Shown one piece after another: positions 7,740 through 15,076 of a stretch of DNA of 64,000 nt. Location: assembly GCF_003234855.1 (NCBI RefSeq), contig NZ_QKTO01000002.1, positions 457,229-521,228 on the forward strand, given 5' to 3'. The position numbers were made by a program, and so were the translations under genes. This DNA is from Curtobacterium sp. MCBD17_032. Lineage in GTDB: Bacteria > Actinomycetota > Actinomycetes > Actinomycetales > Microbacteriaceae. Each line of letters starts with the position of its first letter. Position 1 is the stretch's first letter. The notes beneath the pieces were generated by a model, which was given only the letters and a program-made list of their open reading frames with translations, made no database searches and was not told where the DNA came from.

Positions 7740-9137
7740 TCAGAGAACCGTCGCAATCTTGGCGATCTGGGAGCCAATTATCTCGTGAACGACGTTATCG
7801 AGCTCCCATAGCCATCCTGGGTGCCCGCTCTCGGCCGAGAGTGTCCTGATAGCCCACGGATACCACTGAGTCTGCGTCTGTTGGGCGGGGTCCGCCGGCA
7901 CGAAACGCCCGTAATGAGCGGTGGCGTTCCGTCGTCCGTAAACGCTGCGAACAAAGTCGTAGAGGTCGCCGGCGTCGGGCCACTGGCGTCCGGGGAGGCC
8001 GGCTGATCTGACGAGCTCGAAAACGCGGGGGGCTGCTTGGCTAGTAGTGCCCCCGTTCGGCCACTGGGTACCATTGTCGAGTAACACCTTCGCGCCCGCG
8101 GCGATCTCGTTGATCGCAATGGTCTCAAGAACGGCCCACAGCTTGAAGTAGCGAGAATCCTCCTGCTTCTCGCGTCGGGCTTCGAGATACAGGTTGACGT
8201 AGAGTTCAACCTTCGGCGACGTGGCAAGGGCTCCGCCGACGCGGAGGAGCTCGCGAGAGCTCTCGCCACCCATCCATCCTCCGAGAAGATTTCCGGTGTA
8301 AACAGCGCGGAGGCTTCGGAAGCGGATCTGCTGCGGTGTGAAGCTCTCGAGTGCAATCAGGATAGGTCGAGGTGCTGCATACCGTAGGTACGCAAGGGTG
8401 AGGACGAGCCTGTCTGTTTCGGCCATCGCAAGACTGTCGGCCTCAGATTCGTCCGAGGCCCAGATATTCGGGAACTCGAACAGCGCAAAGTCTTGACGGT
8501 GCAGTCGTTGATCCCACGCTTCGTCGTTGACGCGACCCGGCCATCCGAGTTTCTCGAGGGAGGCATTGATAATGTCGCGGACGTCGCCGTCGTAGACATC
8601 TAGCGCCTGCGGGTGCACGGTACCGTGCGTGGTCTGGATCGGCTGAGTAATCAGAAGCCCTTCGACCAAAACGGCCGCGCGGAACGGGGTGCCCTGTCCG
8701 GGTGTGCCGAGCGGCTGTCCGTACCGCGCCTCCCTGCGTTTTTGCAGGTCGAGGTACAAACCGGCGACTCTGTCACTCGCCGTGCTTGGTGAGTTCAATG
8801 CAGTCAGCGACACGAACTCGGGATGCGTGAATTCTGGCGCGAGCGGACTTTGTGGCGACGCGAGATCGGACGGTGATGGGGTGGTTCCGGCCGCAGAAAC
8901 GAAGACGACGCATTCGCGTTCGATCTCGAATCCGGAAGCGTGGTGCCAGCTTCCCGTGCCGTCGGCCCCGACCTCCATCGTGAAGGACATCACCGCCGTC
9001 AGGGGTTCGATGTCGTCGCTCGACTCAATCTGAACGGTGATGGTCTTGTTGGACCACTGCGGCGCATCGTTGACGGTAACGGTGAACGGCTGCCCCATTT
9101 GCAGGACGGAGGGTTCGATCTGAGCTTTGAAGGTCAC
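7740..9137 (-). CDS. HEPN-domain protein, candidate antiphage RNase (ApeA-like), islet cargo
   Basis: A 465-residue protein I cannot assign to a named family. Residues 1-90 look like a beta-sandwich (FTVTVNDAPQWSNKTITVQI). Residues 110-300 are mixed. The C terminus is helical, with YFKLWAVLETIAINEIAAG at 330-348 and a canonical HEPN catalytic motif RNxxxH (RNATAH, Arg403-His408) inside SVYGRRNATAHYGRF. HEPN domains with this motif are usually metal-independent RNases in defence and toxin systems. There is no signal peptide or membrane segment. The GTG start has no ribosome site; a -10 TAACGT (complement of 9144-9149) ends six bases upstream. G+C content is clearly lower than in its neighbours, indicating transfer. 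Confidence 0.75.
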   Translation of the reverse strand: MTFKAQIEPSVLQMGQPFTVTVNDAPQWSNKTITVQIESSDDIEPLTAVMSFTMEVGADGTGSWHHASGFEIERECVVFVSAAGTTPSPSDLASPQSPLAPEFTHPEFVSLTALNSPSTASDRVAGLYLDLQKRREARYGQPLGTPGQGTPFRAAVLVEGLLITQPIQTTHGTVHPQALDVYDGDVRDIINASLEKLGWPGRVNDEAWDQRLHRQDFALFEFPNIWASDESEADSLAMAETDRLVLTLAYLRYAAPRPILIALESFTPQQIRFRSLRAVYTGNLLGGWMGGESSRELLRVGGALATSPKVELYVNLYLEARREKQEDSRYFKLWAVLETIAINEIAAGAKVLLDNGTQWPNGGTTSQAAPRVFELVRSAGLPGRQWPDAGDLYDFVRSVYGRRNATAHYGRFVPADPAQQTQTQWYPWAIRTLSAESGHPGWLWELDNVVHEIIGSQIAKIATVL

Positions 9138-9157
9138 TACTGAACGTTACCCAGTAG
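9137..9157 (-). promoter_or_regulatory. Inverted repeat over the HEPN gene promoter
   Basis: ctactg (9137-9142) and cagtag (9152-9157) form a 6-bp inverted repeat around a palindromic aacgtt core. It overlaps the predicted -10 element (9144-9149) and touches the start codon, so a bound repressor would block this promoter. The role is inferred from position only. Confidence 0.4.
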
Positions 9158-9247
9158 CGATGCTCTGAGATGCTGGCGACGTTGCGCCCGCGGCAATGTC
9201 GTGCACCGAGTAGTTTCGGACCGCCCGCTGATGTTCATCTGTTGCGT

Positions 9248-9275
9248 GACGTGGTGGAGTTCCGCTTCAACAACT
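9248..9275 (+). repeat. Right copy of 28-bp direct repeat (orphan ychF 3' end)
   Basis: Encodes DVVEFRFNN followed by TGA at 9274-9276, with no gene body in front of it. It is followed at once by the 8-bp hairpin at 9280-9314 that was probably the native ychF terminator before the insertion. Confidence 0.95.
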
Positions 9276-9279
9276 GACA

Positions 9280-9314
9280 GCCGCGGGCGGCGTGTGCTCG
9301 CTCAGACCCGCGGC
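9280..9314 (+). terminator. Displaced ychF terminator
   Basis: Inverted repeat gccgcggg (9280-9287) and cccgcggc (9307-9314), four bases after the orphan ychF stop. The position is what one expects of the original ychF terminator, now 1.6 kb from its gene. The rest of 9138-9542 (about 400 bp) holds the HEPN promoter, the right repeat and no gene I can support. Confidence 0.5.
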
Positions 9315-9542
9315 CTCGGTCAGCACCTCGACGGTCGATCCGACGTCGCGACGGGCCAGCCGGATCACGCGAGCGGTGCGCTCGGAAGGCATCGAGCCTC
9401 CCGGGCTGCGTCGTCGGAGGGATCCGTGACAGGATCGCGCACCCGCGGGCGGCACCGGATGTCCATTGCCCGCGTCCACCCCCTCACCCTGTGCCACTCC
9501 CGGAACCCGGGTGCCTACCGTGGTGGGCAGGGAGGGCACATC

Positions 9543-9875
9543 GTGAAGTACATCCACTACGACGGCGCTGACGTCCTCACCGGGGACCTCATCGCCGACG
9601 CCGTCGCCGACTACGCAGCCGTACTCGGCGCGAACACCAGGACGGACACGATCGCGGTGCCGTGCGTCGGGGACGACGGCGCACTCGAGCGGACGACGAT
9701 GCTGGTCGGTCCGTCCAGCGAGCTGTTGCTGCGCGAGGCGCCGGACGACCTCTTGGAGCCGGAGGACCCGGCGTTCATCCGACGACTCCGTGACGCAGCC
9801 GCGCGGTGCGGCGACATGCTCCCGGTGAACGCCGACGGCCGGACCCCCTTCGTCGGCGCTGCCGAAGACGTCTGA
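9543..9875 (+). CDS. Hypothetical protein, 110 residues
   Basis: An acidic soluble protein (MKYIHYDGADVLTGDLIADA start) with no motif I recognise and no signal peptide or membrane segment. Start is GTG, with a ribosome site gggaggg six to eleven bases upstream and a -10 TACCGT at 9516-9521, so it has a short leader. The codon pattern (third-position G/C) is that of the host, so it belongs to the ancestral region right of the islet. A convergent terminator hairpin follows. Function unknown. Confidence 0.7.
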   Translation: MKYIHYDGADVLTGDLIADAVADYAAVLGANTRTDTIAVPCVGDDGALERTTMLVGPSSELLLREAPDDLLEPEDPAFIRRLRDAAARCGDMLPVNADGRTPFVGAAEDV

Positions 9876-9917
9876 CGACGCCCCGGCAGGCGACCGCGTG
9901 CGGCGCCGCCGGGAACG

Positions 9918-9951
9918 ACGGAACGCCGCCCCCGGAGGGACGGCGTTCCGT
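9918..9951. terminator. Bidirectional terminator
   Basis: Stem acggaacgccg (9918-9928) with cggcgttccgt (9941-9951) and a short inner cccc/gagg region. It lies between two convergent small genes. Confidence 0.75.
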
Positions 9952-9984
9952 GTCGAGCTCCGGCGGGCGGACCCGCCACACGGC

Positions 9985-10272
9985 TCAGGCGGCCAGTGCC
10001 AGCTCCGGCGCGCGCACGGCACGTGCCTGGAGGATGGTCCGGCTGGCCTCGCCGCGCCAGGAGCGGCCCGGGACGACCCAGCCCGCTTCGCCGTCGACGG
10101 CGACGCGGACGCCGGGCGTCAGGAACAGCCCGAGGTCGTCGGCCGGCATGCGGACGAGGTACTCGCGCTGCGAGCGGTCCTCGCGCACGGGGAACTCGGC
10201 GATGCGGTCGGGGGAGACGGTGGGAGCCGCGATGGCGGTCCCCGTGATGATGGTGCGTTCGTTCGTGGTCAT
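9985..10272 (-). CDS. Hypothetical protein, 95 residues
   Basis: Small soluble protein starting MTTNERTIITGTAIAAPTVS. The middle part, FLTPGVRVAVDGEAGWVVPG, reads like a short beta-barrel, but no known family is evident. Start is ATG at 10272, just before 250 bp of non-coding DNA (10273-10525) in which I see no second gene or clear RNA structure. Host-like codon use supports that it is real. Function unknown. Confidence 0.6.
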   Translation of the reverse strand: MTTNERTIITGTAIAAPTVSPDRIAEFPVREDRSQREYLVRMPADDLGLFLTPGVRVAVDGEAGWVVPGRSWRGEASRTILQARAVRAPELALAA

Positions 10273-10525
10273 GGTGCTGTCTTCCTGCAGTCGTTCGGCG
10301 TCGCGCGGGGCCGGACGGACTCGGTGGTCTCGTCGGCTGCGGGAGCGCGGACGCGCACGTCGACATTCGACGTGCTGTGCTCGCCGGTCGGGGAGCGGTG
10401 GTCTCGCTGGAATGCGATCCGAGGGGATCGGTTCGAGACGGTCGGTGTGCGCGAGTCAGATGGGTTCGCTGCAATGCACCAAATGAGGACACTACTCCGC
10501 ATGCGTCCGTCTGTCCAGTCCGGCG

Positions 10526-11149
10526 TCAGCTCCCGGCACCGCCGGCCAGGAGGCCCGCCCAGCGCTCGCCGCCCAGTCGCACGTTCCCGGAGCGGTCCAG
10601 TCGCGCAGCCGCCGAGTCCGGCTTGCGCCCGGCCTGGTCCGCGACGAGGGCGTCGAACGCGTCCGAGAAGCCATGCCGGGGGAGTGCTGCGGTGACGGCG
10701 CGGAGGTCGTCCTCCTGCCAGCGCTCCATCCCGACGCCGGAGACGTCGAGGGACGTCGCGACCTCGAGCAGGTGCCCCTCGACGTCCACCGCCGGGTCGA
10801 CCGACGGCCACATGTGCCGTTCGACGACCTCGGCGACGCGGGATGCGCGAGCGGCGGGCCACCCGGCACCCGTGGCGAACACGCTGCCCACCGCGCCGCC
10901 GGCGACCTCGAACGGGACGGTGACCGCGTCGAAGTGCGGTGCGACCCCGAGGTCGTGGAGCATCGTCGCCACGAACAGCAGCTCCGGGTCGGGCTCGAGG
11001 TCGATCGTCGGAGCGAGCAACGTCGCCCACGCCCAGGACCGGAGGCAGTGGGACACGAGGGCCGGGGTCGACCATGCCCGCACGACGTCGAGGGCCCGCG
11101 CCGCGGTGTCCGTGGGCGGTGTCAGCAGGGCGTCGGTGTCCAGGGCCAT
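10526..11149 (-). CDS. HD-domain protein (predicted phosphohydrolase/cyanamide hydratase-like)
   Basis: The 207-residue product has the HD signature as FVATMLHDLGVAPHFD, an upstream SHCLRSWAWATLLA (first His) and a later VVERHMWPSVD. This pattern is seen in HD-domain hydrolases annotated as cyanamide-hydratase-like. The metal-dependent enzyme is probably cytosolic; the substrate is unknown. The start chosen is ATG at 11149 (MALDTDALL) because a -10 TACCGT (complement of 11156-11161) ends six bases upstream, giving a leaderless mRNA. The frame extends 26 codons further without support. It is divergent from the cohesin-like gene. Confidence 0.8.
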   Translation of the reverse strand: MALDTDALLTPPTDTAARALDVVRAWSTPALVSHCLRSWAWATLLAPTIDLEPDPELLFVATMLHDLGVAPHFDAVTVPFEVAGGAVGSVFATGAGWPAARASRVAEVVERHMWPSVDPAVDVEGHLLEVATSLDVSGVGMERWQEDDLRAVTAALPRHGFSDAFDALVADQAGRKPDSAAARLDRSGNVRLGGERWAGLLAGGAGS

Positions 11150-11292
11150 GACCGCACGGTAGCGCCCGCGGCAGCCGCCCGGCAGGCGTAACACGGGGGA
11201 AACCGACCGGGCCCGAGCGCGAAACACCCCGTCGTTACGGTTCGAGCACTGAGCAAGCGTTCAGCCCGAACCCCGACGAAGGACCCGCACGG

Positions 11293-12120
11293 ATGCAGCA
11301 CCGCACACGGCTCCGCTCCCGCACCACCACCCGCCCGACCACCACCTCCCGCCTGGCCACCACGATCCGCACCGCCGTCATCGCCACCGGTGGTGTCGGC
11401 CTCGCCCTCCTCACCGTGTCGCCGGCCGCAGCGGCCCCGGTCGCCACGACGGCCACGATCACCGCGCCGGCGACGGCGACGGTCGGTGACTCCATCGAGG
11501 TCGCCCTGACCCTGCCCGCCACGTCCGACGTCTTCGCCTACCAGATCGACGTCGCGGCGGACGCCGACGCGGTGCAGGTCGTCGACGGCAGCGCCACCGG
11601 CCCGGACGGCGGGTTCGACGCGCTCGAGCAGGACGGTGACACCGTCTCGCTCCTGCACACCCGCCTCGGGACATCACCCGCGGTGTCCGGCGACCTCGCC
11701 GCCTCCTTCGACCTGACCGCGACGAGCCCCGCCACGGTGGACCTCGCGATCACGAGCGTGACCCTGGTCGCCGCCGACGGCAGCACCACGACCCTGACCG
11801 ACCCGGCCTCGACGACCGTGAGGATCGCAGCGGTCCCGACGCCGAGCCCGACGCCGACCACCGGCCCCACCGGCGCACCGACGGCGGACCCGACGGCCGC
11901 CCCGGGCGGAACCGGCGGTGGCAGCGGGAGCGGGACCGGCGGGTCCGTCGACCCGGTGACCGACACCTCGCCAGCGCCCGCCGGCGGTGCCCTCGCCTGG
12001 ACCGGGGCCGACCTCGCTCCCTGGATCGCCGTGAGCGTCGCCCTGCTGCTCGCAGGCGGAGGCCTCGTCGTGGCCCGTCGCCGCGCCTCCCGTGCCGCCG
12101 CTGCGGAGGACGCCCGATGA
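11293..12120 (+). CDS. Sortase-anchored cohesin-like surface protein
   Basis: A 275-residue exported protein. Residues 1-48 are a long signal peptide ending SPAAAAPV. Residues 51-178 have the beta-sandwich pattern of a cohesin domain: TATVGDSIEVALTLPATSDV, FAYQIDVAADADAVQVVDG, a central SGDLAASFDLTATS and closing ITSVTLVAADGST. A Pro/Thr/Gly linker (179-231) leads to LAWTG (234-238, an LPXTG variant), a membrane helix (241-261) and an RRRASR tail, the standard sortase signal. Its stop overlaps an ATG of the next frame by ATGA. The next gene encodes a dockerin-bearing amidase, which suggests the pair form a complex on the wall. Confidence 0.78.
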   Translation: MQHRTRLRSRTTTRPTTTSRLATTIRTAVIATGGVGLALLTVSPAAAAPVATTATITAPATATVGDSIEVALTLPATSDVFAYQIDVAADADAVQVVDGSATGPDGGFDALEQDGDTVSLLHTRLGTSPAVSGDLAASFDLTATSPATVDLAITSVTLVAADGSTTTLTDPASTTVRIAAVPTPSPTPTTGPTGAPTADPTAAPGGTGGGSGSGTGGSVDPVTDTSPAPAGGALAWTGADLAPWIAVSVALLLAGGGLVVARRRASRAAAAEDAR

Positions 12121-12182
12121 CCGCCACCCGCCGCACCCAGGCGACCGACGCCACCTCGACCCGAACCCCCGGAGGAACCCCC

Positions 12183-14021
12183 GTGACCCGCCGTCGTCGC
12201 ACCACCGTCGCCGGGGCCGCGCTCCTGGCCCTCGTCGGCACCGCCGTCGTCACGACCCCGTCCCTCGCCGCCAACGCCGCACCGGCAGCGGTCGACGCGA
12301 GTCCCGCCGCCATGCTCGCGCCGTACTACACGGCGCTCGACCTGACCGGCGACGACCAGGTCACGGCGGCCGACCTCACCGTCCTGTCCGACCACCTCGG
12401 TGCGACCGCCACGGACCCGGACTGGTCCACCGTGTCGGTCGCGGACACCGACGCGGACGGCGCCATCACGCTGCGGGACCTCGCCGGACTGTCCCAGCGG
12501 ATGATCCACGACGACGGTCCGTTCACGCTCGTCGAGGCCTCCACGCTCGACATGCAGGCCGCGATGAACGCCGGGGTGACGACCTCGGTCGAGATCACCC
12601 AGGACTACCTCGACCGCATCGCCGCCTACGACCGGACCACCACGGACACCGGCGCCGGCGGACGGCCGCTCAACTCGATCGTCACGACCAACGCGGGGGC
12701 GATCGCGGCTGCGGAGGCCGCCGACGCCGAGCGTGCCGCCCACGGGATGACGAGCATGCTCCTCGGCGTCCCGATCGCGCTCAAGGACAACTACGACACG
12801 AAGGACATGCCGACCACCGGCGGCTGCGGCTGCTGGGACGGCAACCAGACCACGACCGACGCCGCCATGGTCGCCGGGCTCCGCGACGCCGGAGCGGTCG
12901 TCCTCGCCAAGGCGAGCCTCGACGAGCTCGCCTTCGGCTTCGTGTCGGAGTTCTCCTCGAACCAGCCGGCGGGGTCGTCGCTCCTCGTCGCGAGCCCGTA
13001 CGTCACGACGCAGACCGCCGGCGGGTCCAGCGGTGGCACGGGTGCGGCGATCGCGGCGAACCTGGCGGGCATCGGCTTCGGCACCGACACCGGCGGCTCG
13101 ATCCGCGTCCCGTCGTCGTACAACCAGCTCGTCGGCATCCGGCCGACGGTCGGGCTCGCGAGCCGCGACGGCATCATCCCGCTCGCGCTGTCCCAGGACA
13201 CCGGCGGCCCCCTCGCCCGGTCGGTGACCGACGCCGCCGTGGCGCTCGACGCCGTCACCGGCATCGACGCGGCAGACCCGGTGACGCAGGGCCAGGCGGG
13301 CAAGGTGCCGACCTCGTACACGCAGTTCCTCGACCCGACGGCGCTGCAGGGCAAGCGGATCGGCTACGTCACGTCGATGGTCGGCACGAACCGCACCACC
13401 GTGCGGCTGTTCGCCGAGGCCCGGGCGACGCTCGAGGCCCAGGGCGCGACCGTCGTGCCGATCACCACGACGACCGAGTTCAACCGGGTCCTCAGCGAGG
13501 GCAGCGGCAGCACGAACGAGTTCAAGCACGACCTGGACCAGTACGTGGCGAAGCACCTCGACCCGGACGTCACCGCCCGCTCGCTGCAGGGGATCCTCGA
13601 CTCGGGCCGGTACGTCCCGAGCCGGAAGGGCACCTACGAGCAGCGGAACGCGGTCACCGAGGCGCAGTACCAGGCCTGGGCTGGCCCGCAGGGGTCGCAC
13701 ACGACCCAGATCGCGACCGGCAAGCAGGTCGTCACCGGCATGATGGACGCGCAGGACCTCGACGCGCTCGTCTACCCGTCGGGCACGCCGTACGGCACGC
13801 AGGGCACGAACATGCGCCTCAGCCCGAACACGGGCATGCCGGCCGTGACCGTCCCGATGGGGCAGGCCACCGCGGCGGACGCCACGATCACCGGTGCCGG
13901 CGTCAACCTCGAGTTCCTCGGCCGGTCCTTCGACGAGGGCACCGTCATCGGCCTCGGCTACGGGTTCGAGCAGGCGACCCACGCCCGCACCAGCCCGGCG
14001 CTGTACCCGGCGCTCGGCTGA
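12183..14021 (+). CDS. Secreted amidase with N-terminal dockerin-like domain
   Basis: A 612-residue exported enzyme. Signal peptide at residues 1-33. A dockerin type I-like duplicated calcium loop lies at 53-108: first loop DLTGDDQVTAAD (53-64), second loop DTDADGAITLRD (88-99), matching DxDxDGxxxxxD. The rest is an amidase-signature hydrolase with Lys in PIALKDNYDTKD, GGSSGGTGAA and the Ser nucleophile in GTDTGGSIRVPSS, so the Ser-cisSer-Lys triad is complete. I prefer GTG at 12183: it has ggagg at 12171-12175, seven bases away, and gives a clean signal peptide. An ATG at 12117 overlapping the previous stop is the alternative. Substrate unknown. Confidence 0.85.
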   Translation: MTRRRRTTVAGAALLALVGTAVVTTPSLAANAAPAAVDASPAAMLAPYYTALDLTGDDQVTAADLTVLSDHLGATATDPDWSTVSVADTDADGAITLRDLAGLSQRMIHDDGPFTLVEASTLDMQAAMNAGVTTSVEITQDYLDRIAAYDRTTTDTGAGGRPLNSIVTTNAGAIAAAEAADAERAAHGMTSMLLGVPIALKDNYDTKDMPTTGGCGCWDGNQTTTDAAMVAGLRDAGAVVLAKASLDELAFGFVSEFSSNQPAGSSLLVASPYVTTQTAGGSSGGTGAAIAANLAGIGFGTDTGGSIRVPSSYNQLVGIRPTVGLASRDGIIPLALSQDTGGPLARSVTDAAVALDAVTGIDAADPVTQGQAGKVPTSYTQFLDPTALQGKRIGYVTSMVGTNRTTVRLFAEARATLEAQGATVVPITTTTEFNRVLSEGSGSTNEFKHDLDQYVAKHLDPDVTARSLQGILDSGRYVPSRKGTYEQRNAVTEAQYQAWAGPQGSHTTQIATGKQVVTGMMDAQDLDALVYPSGTPYGTQGTNMRLSPNTGMPAVTVPMGQATAADATITGAGVNLEFLGRSFDEGTVIGLGYGFEQATHARTSPALYPALG

Positions 14022-14056
14022 GTCCACGACACGGGGTCACGGTGGTGACCACGTGT

Positions 14057-14102
14057 CGGACGGGAGGCCCGGGTACCAGCTGGTACCCGGGCCTCCCGTC
14101 CG
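14057..14102. terminator. Perfect 46-bp palindromic terminator
   Basis: Two 23-base arms (14057-14079 and 14080-14102) with no spacer; the centre is gggtaccagctggtaccc. It lies between the convergent amidase and PEP-mutase genes and holds two copies of the 11-mer cgggaggcccg in opposite orientation. Confidence 0.9.
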
Positions 14103-14110
14103 TCGTCGGG

Positions 14111-14887
14111 TCAGTTGAGCGTCGGGGTGTCCTCCGGCACGACGCCACCGAGGTAGAGGTCCGCGGCGAGGTCGCGGAGCGCGCGCAGGGCGACGCGCTG
14201 CGTGAGCGGACCGTAGGAGATGCGGGCGACACCGAGGGCCTCGTACTCCGACGCCGGCAGCGCACCCGGCAGGCCGATGACGCTGAGCTTGCCGCGGCCC
14301 AGGCCCTCGACGAGCTGTTCGACGACCTCGCGCTGGTGGCCGCCGGGCACGAACACGAGCGGAGCGCCGGCGTCGAGGAAGGCCCTCCCGCGGGCGATCG
14401 CGTCGGCGATGCTCTCCGCGATCGGGCGGTCGCCGCCGCGGGCGATGGCGTCGGTGCGGGCGTTCAGCTGGAATTCGACGCCCTCCTGCTCGGCGGCCTT
14501 CATGATGGCGGCGACGCGGGCGACGGCCTCGTGGAACGGCCGGAGGCGGTCCTCGACGTTCGCGCCGACGACGCCGAGGCCGATCGCGCGGCGGATCGTC
14601 TCGGCCGGGTCCTCGTACCCGTCGTCGAGGTCGGCCGTCACGGGCAGGTCGACCGCGTCGACGACGGTCTTCGCGCCGGCGAGGGCGAGGTCGAGCGGCA
14701 TGCCGCCGTCCGCGTACCCGTACGATGCGGCGATCGAGTGGCCCGCGGTCGCGATCGCCCGCGTCTCGGGCAGGGCCGCGACCGTCTTGGCGCTGATCGC
14801 GTCCCAGACGTTCACGACACGGAGGATCTGCGGGGCTTCGTGCAGGGACTTGAGGGTCGTCGCCTTCTCGGCGGTGCTCGTGGTCAT
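14111..14887 (-). CDS. Isocitrate lyase/PEP mutase superfamily protein
   Basis: A 258-residue TIM-barrel enzyme that makes or breaks C-C or P-C bonds next to a carboxylate. Family marks: RVVNVWDAISAKTVAAL, TAGHSIAASYGYADG, the metal-binding VTADLDDGYEDP, GANVEDR and FQLNARTDA. The Cys-containing KKCGH motif of true isocitrate lyase is absent, so it belongs with the PEP-mutase/oxaloacetate-decarboxylase-like group. The actual reaction is unknown. Start is ATG at 14887; a -10 TACTGT (complement of 14895-14900) ends seven bases upstream. It is divergent from the PatB-like gene, with two palindromic repeats in the gap. Confidence 0.85.
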   Translation of the reverse strand: MTTSTAEKATTLKSLHEAPQILRVVNVWDAISAKTVAALPETRAIATAGHSIAASYGYADGGMPLDLALAGAKTVVDAVDLPVTADLDDGYEDPAETIRRAIGLGVVGANVEDRLRPFHEAVARVAAIMKAAEQEGVEFQLNARTDAIARGGDRPIAESIADAIARGRAFLDAGAPLVFVPGGHQREVVEQLVEGLGRGKLSVIGLPGALPASEYEALGVARISYGPLTQRVALRALRDLAADLYLGGVVPEDTPTLN

Positions 14888-14946
14888 GGTGCCGACAGTA
14901 GGCGGTGCGCTCACGCTCCGCCGAGGTCGGCCGGGCGAAAGCGCGC

Positions 14947-15026
14947 GGCCGAGGCTCGGCTGGGCGGACAGTGTTCGCGGCGCGGAGGGCGAGCGGAGTC
15001 CGCGGGGCCGAGGCTCGGCTGGGCGG
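14947..15026. promoter_or_regulatory. Two 21-bp repeats with a CCGAGGCTCGG palindrome, candidate operators
   Basis: The same 21 bases (ggccgaggctcggctgggcg and a final g) occur at 14947-14967 and 15006-15026, 59 bp apart. Each contains the palindrome ccgaggctcgg. They lie in the gap between two divergent genes, where paired operators would be expected. Regulator unknown. Confidence 0.45.
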
Positions 15027-15076
15027 CAGACGACGCGAGATGACGTCCGGACTCGTGCCGGGCCTCCCGTCGGGGC

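Larger units (their letters stand above)
7643..9275. mobile_element. Putative integrated islet at the ychF 3' end, with one HEPN gene
   Basis: The segment is bounded by a perfect 28-bp direct repeat (7643-7670 and 9248-9275, starting gacgtggtggagttccgc). The left copy is the real 3' end of ychF. The right copy would encode the same last nine residues, DVVEFRFNN, and then TGA. The 1605 bp from 7671 to 9275 are visibly poorer in G+C than the flanks and hold one gene on the minus strand. No integrase or transposase is present. This arrangement is what site-specific integration into a gene end, with restoration of the gene, leaves behind. Mechanism is inferred; the repeat and composition change are seen directly. 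Confidence 0.75.

Noticed and set aside
9267..9392. A 41-residue minus-strand frame (MPSERTARVIRLARRDVGST...) with a gggagg sequence before its ATG, just right of the islet
   Set aside because: Its stop lies inside the duplicated ychF end, so the frame is partly a by-product of the insertion. The apparent ribosome site is a variant of a sequence that recurs throughout the window. No other support.
12117..12182. ATG at 12117, overlapping the cohesin gene stop, as the amidase start
   Set aside because: It would put 22 polar residues before the signal peptide. The GTG at 12183 has ggagg at ideal spacing and gives a normal signal peptide. Kept only as an alternative.
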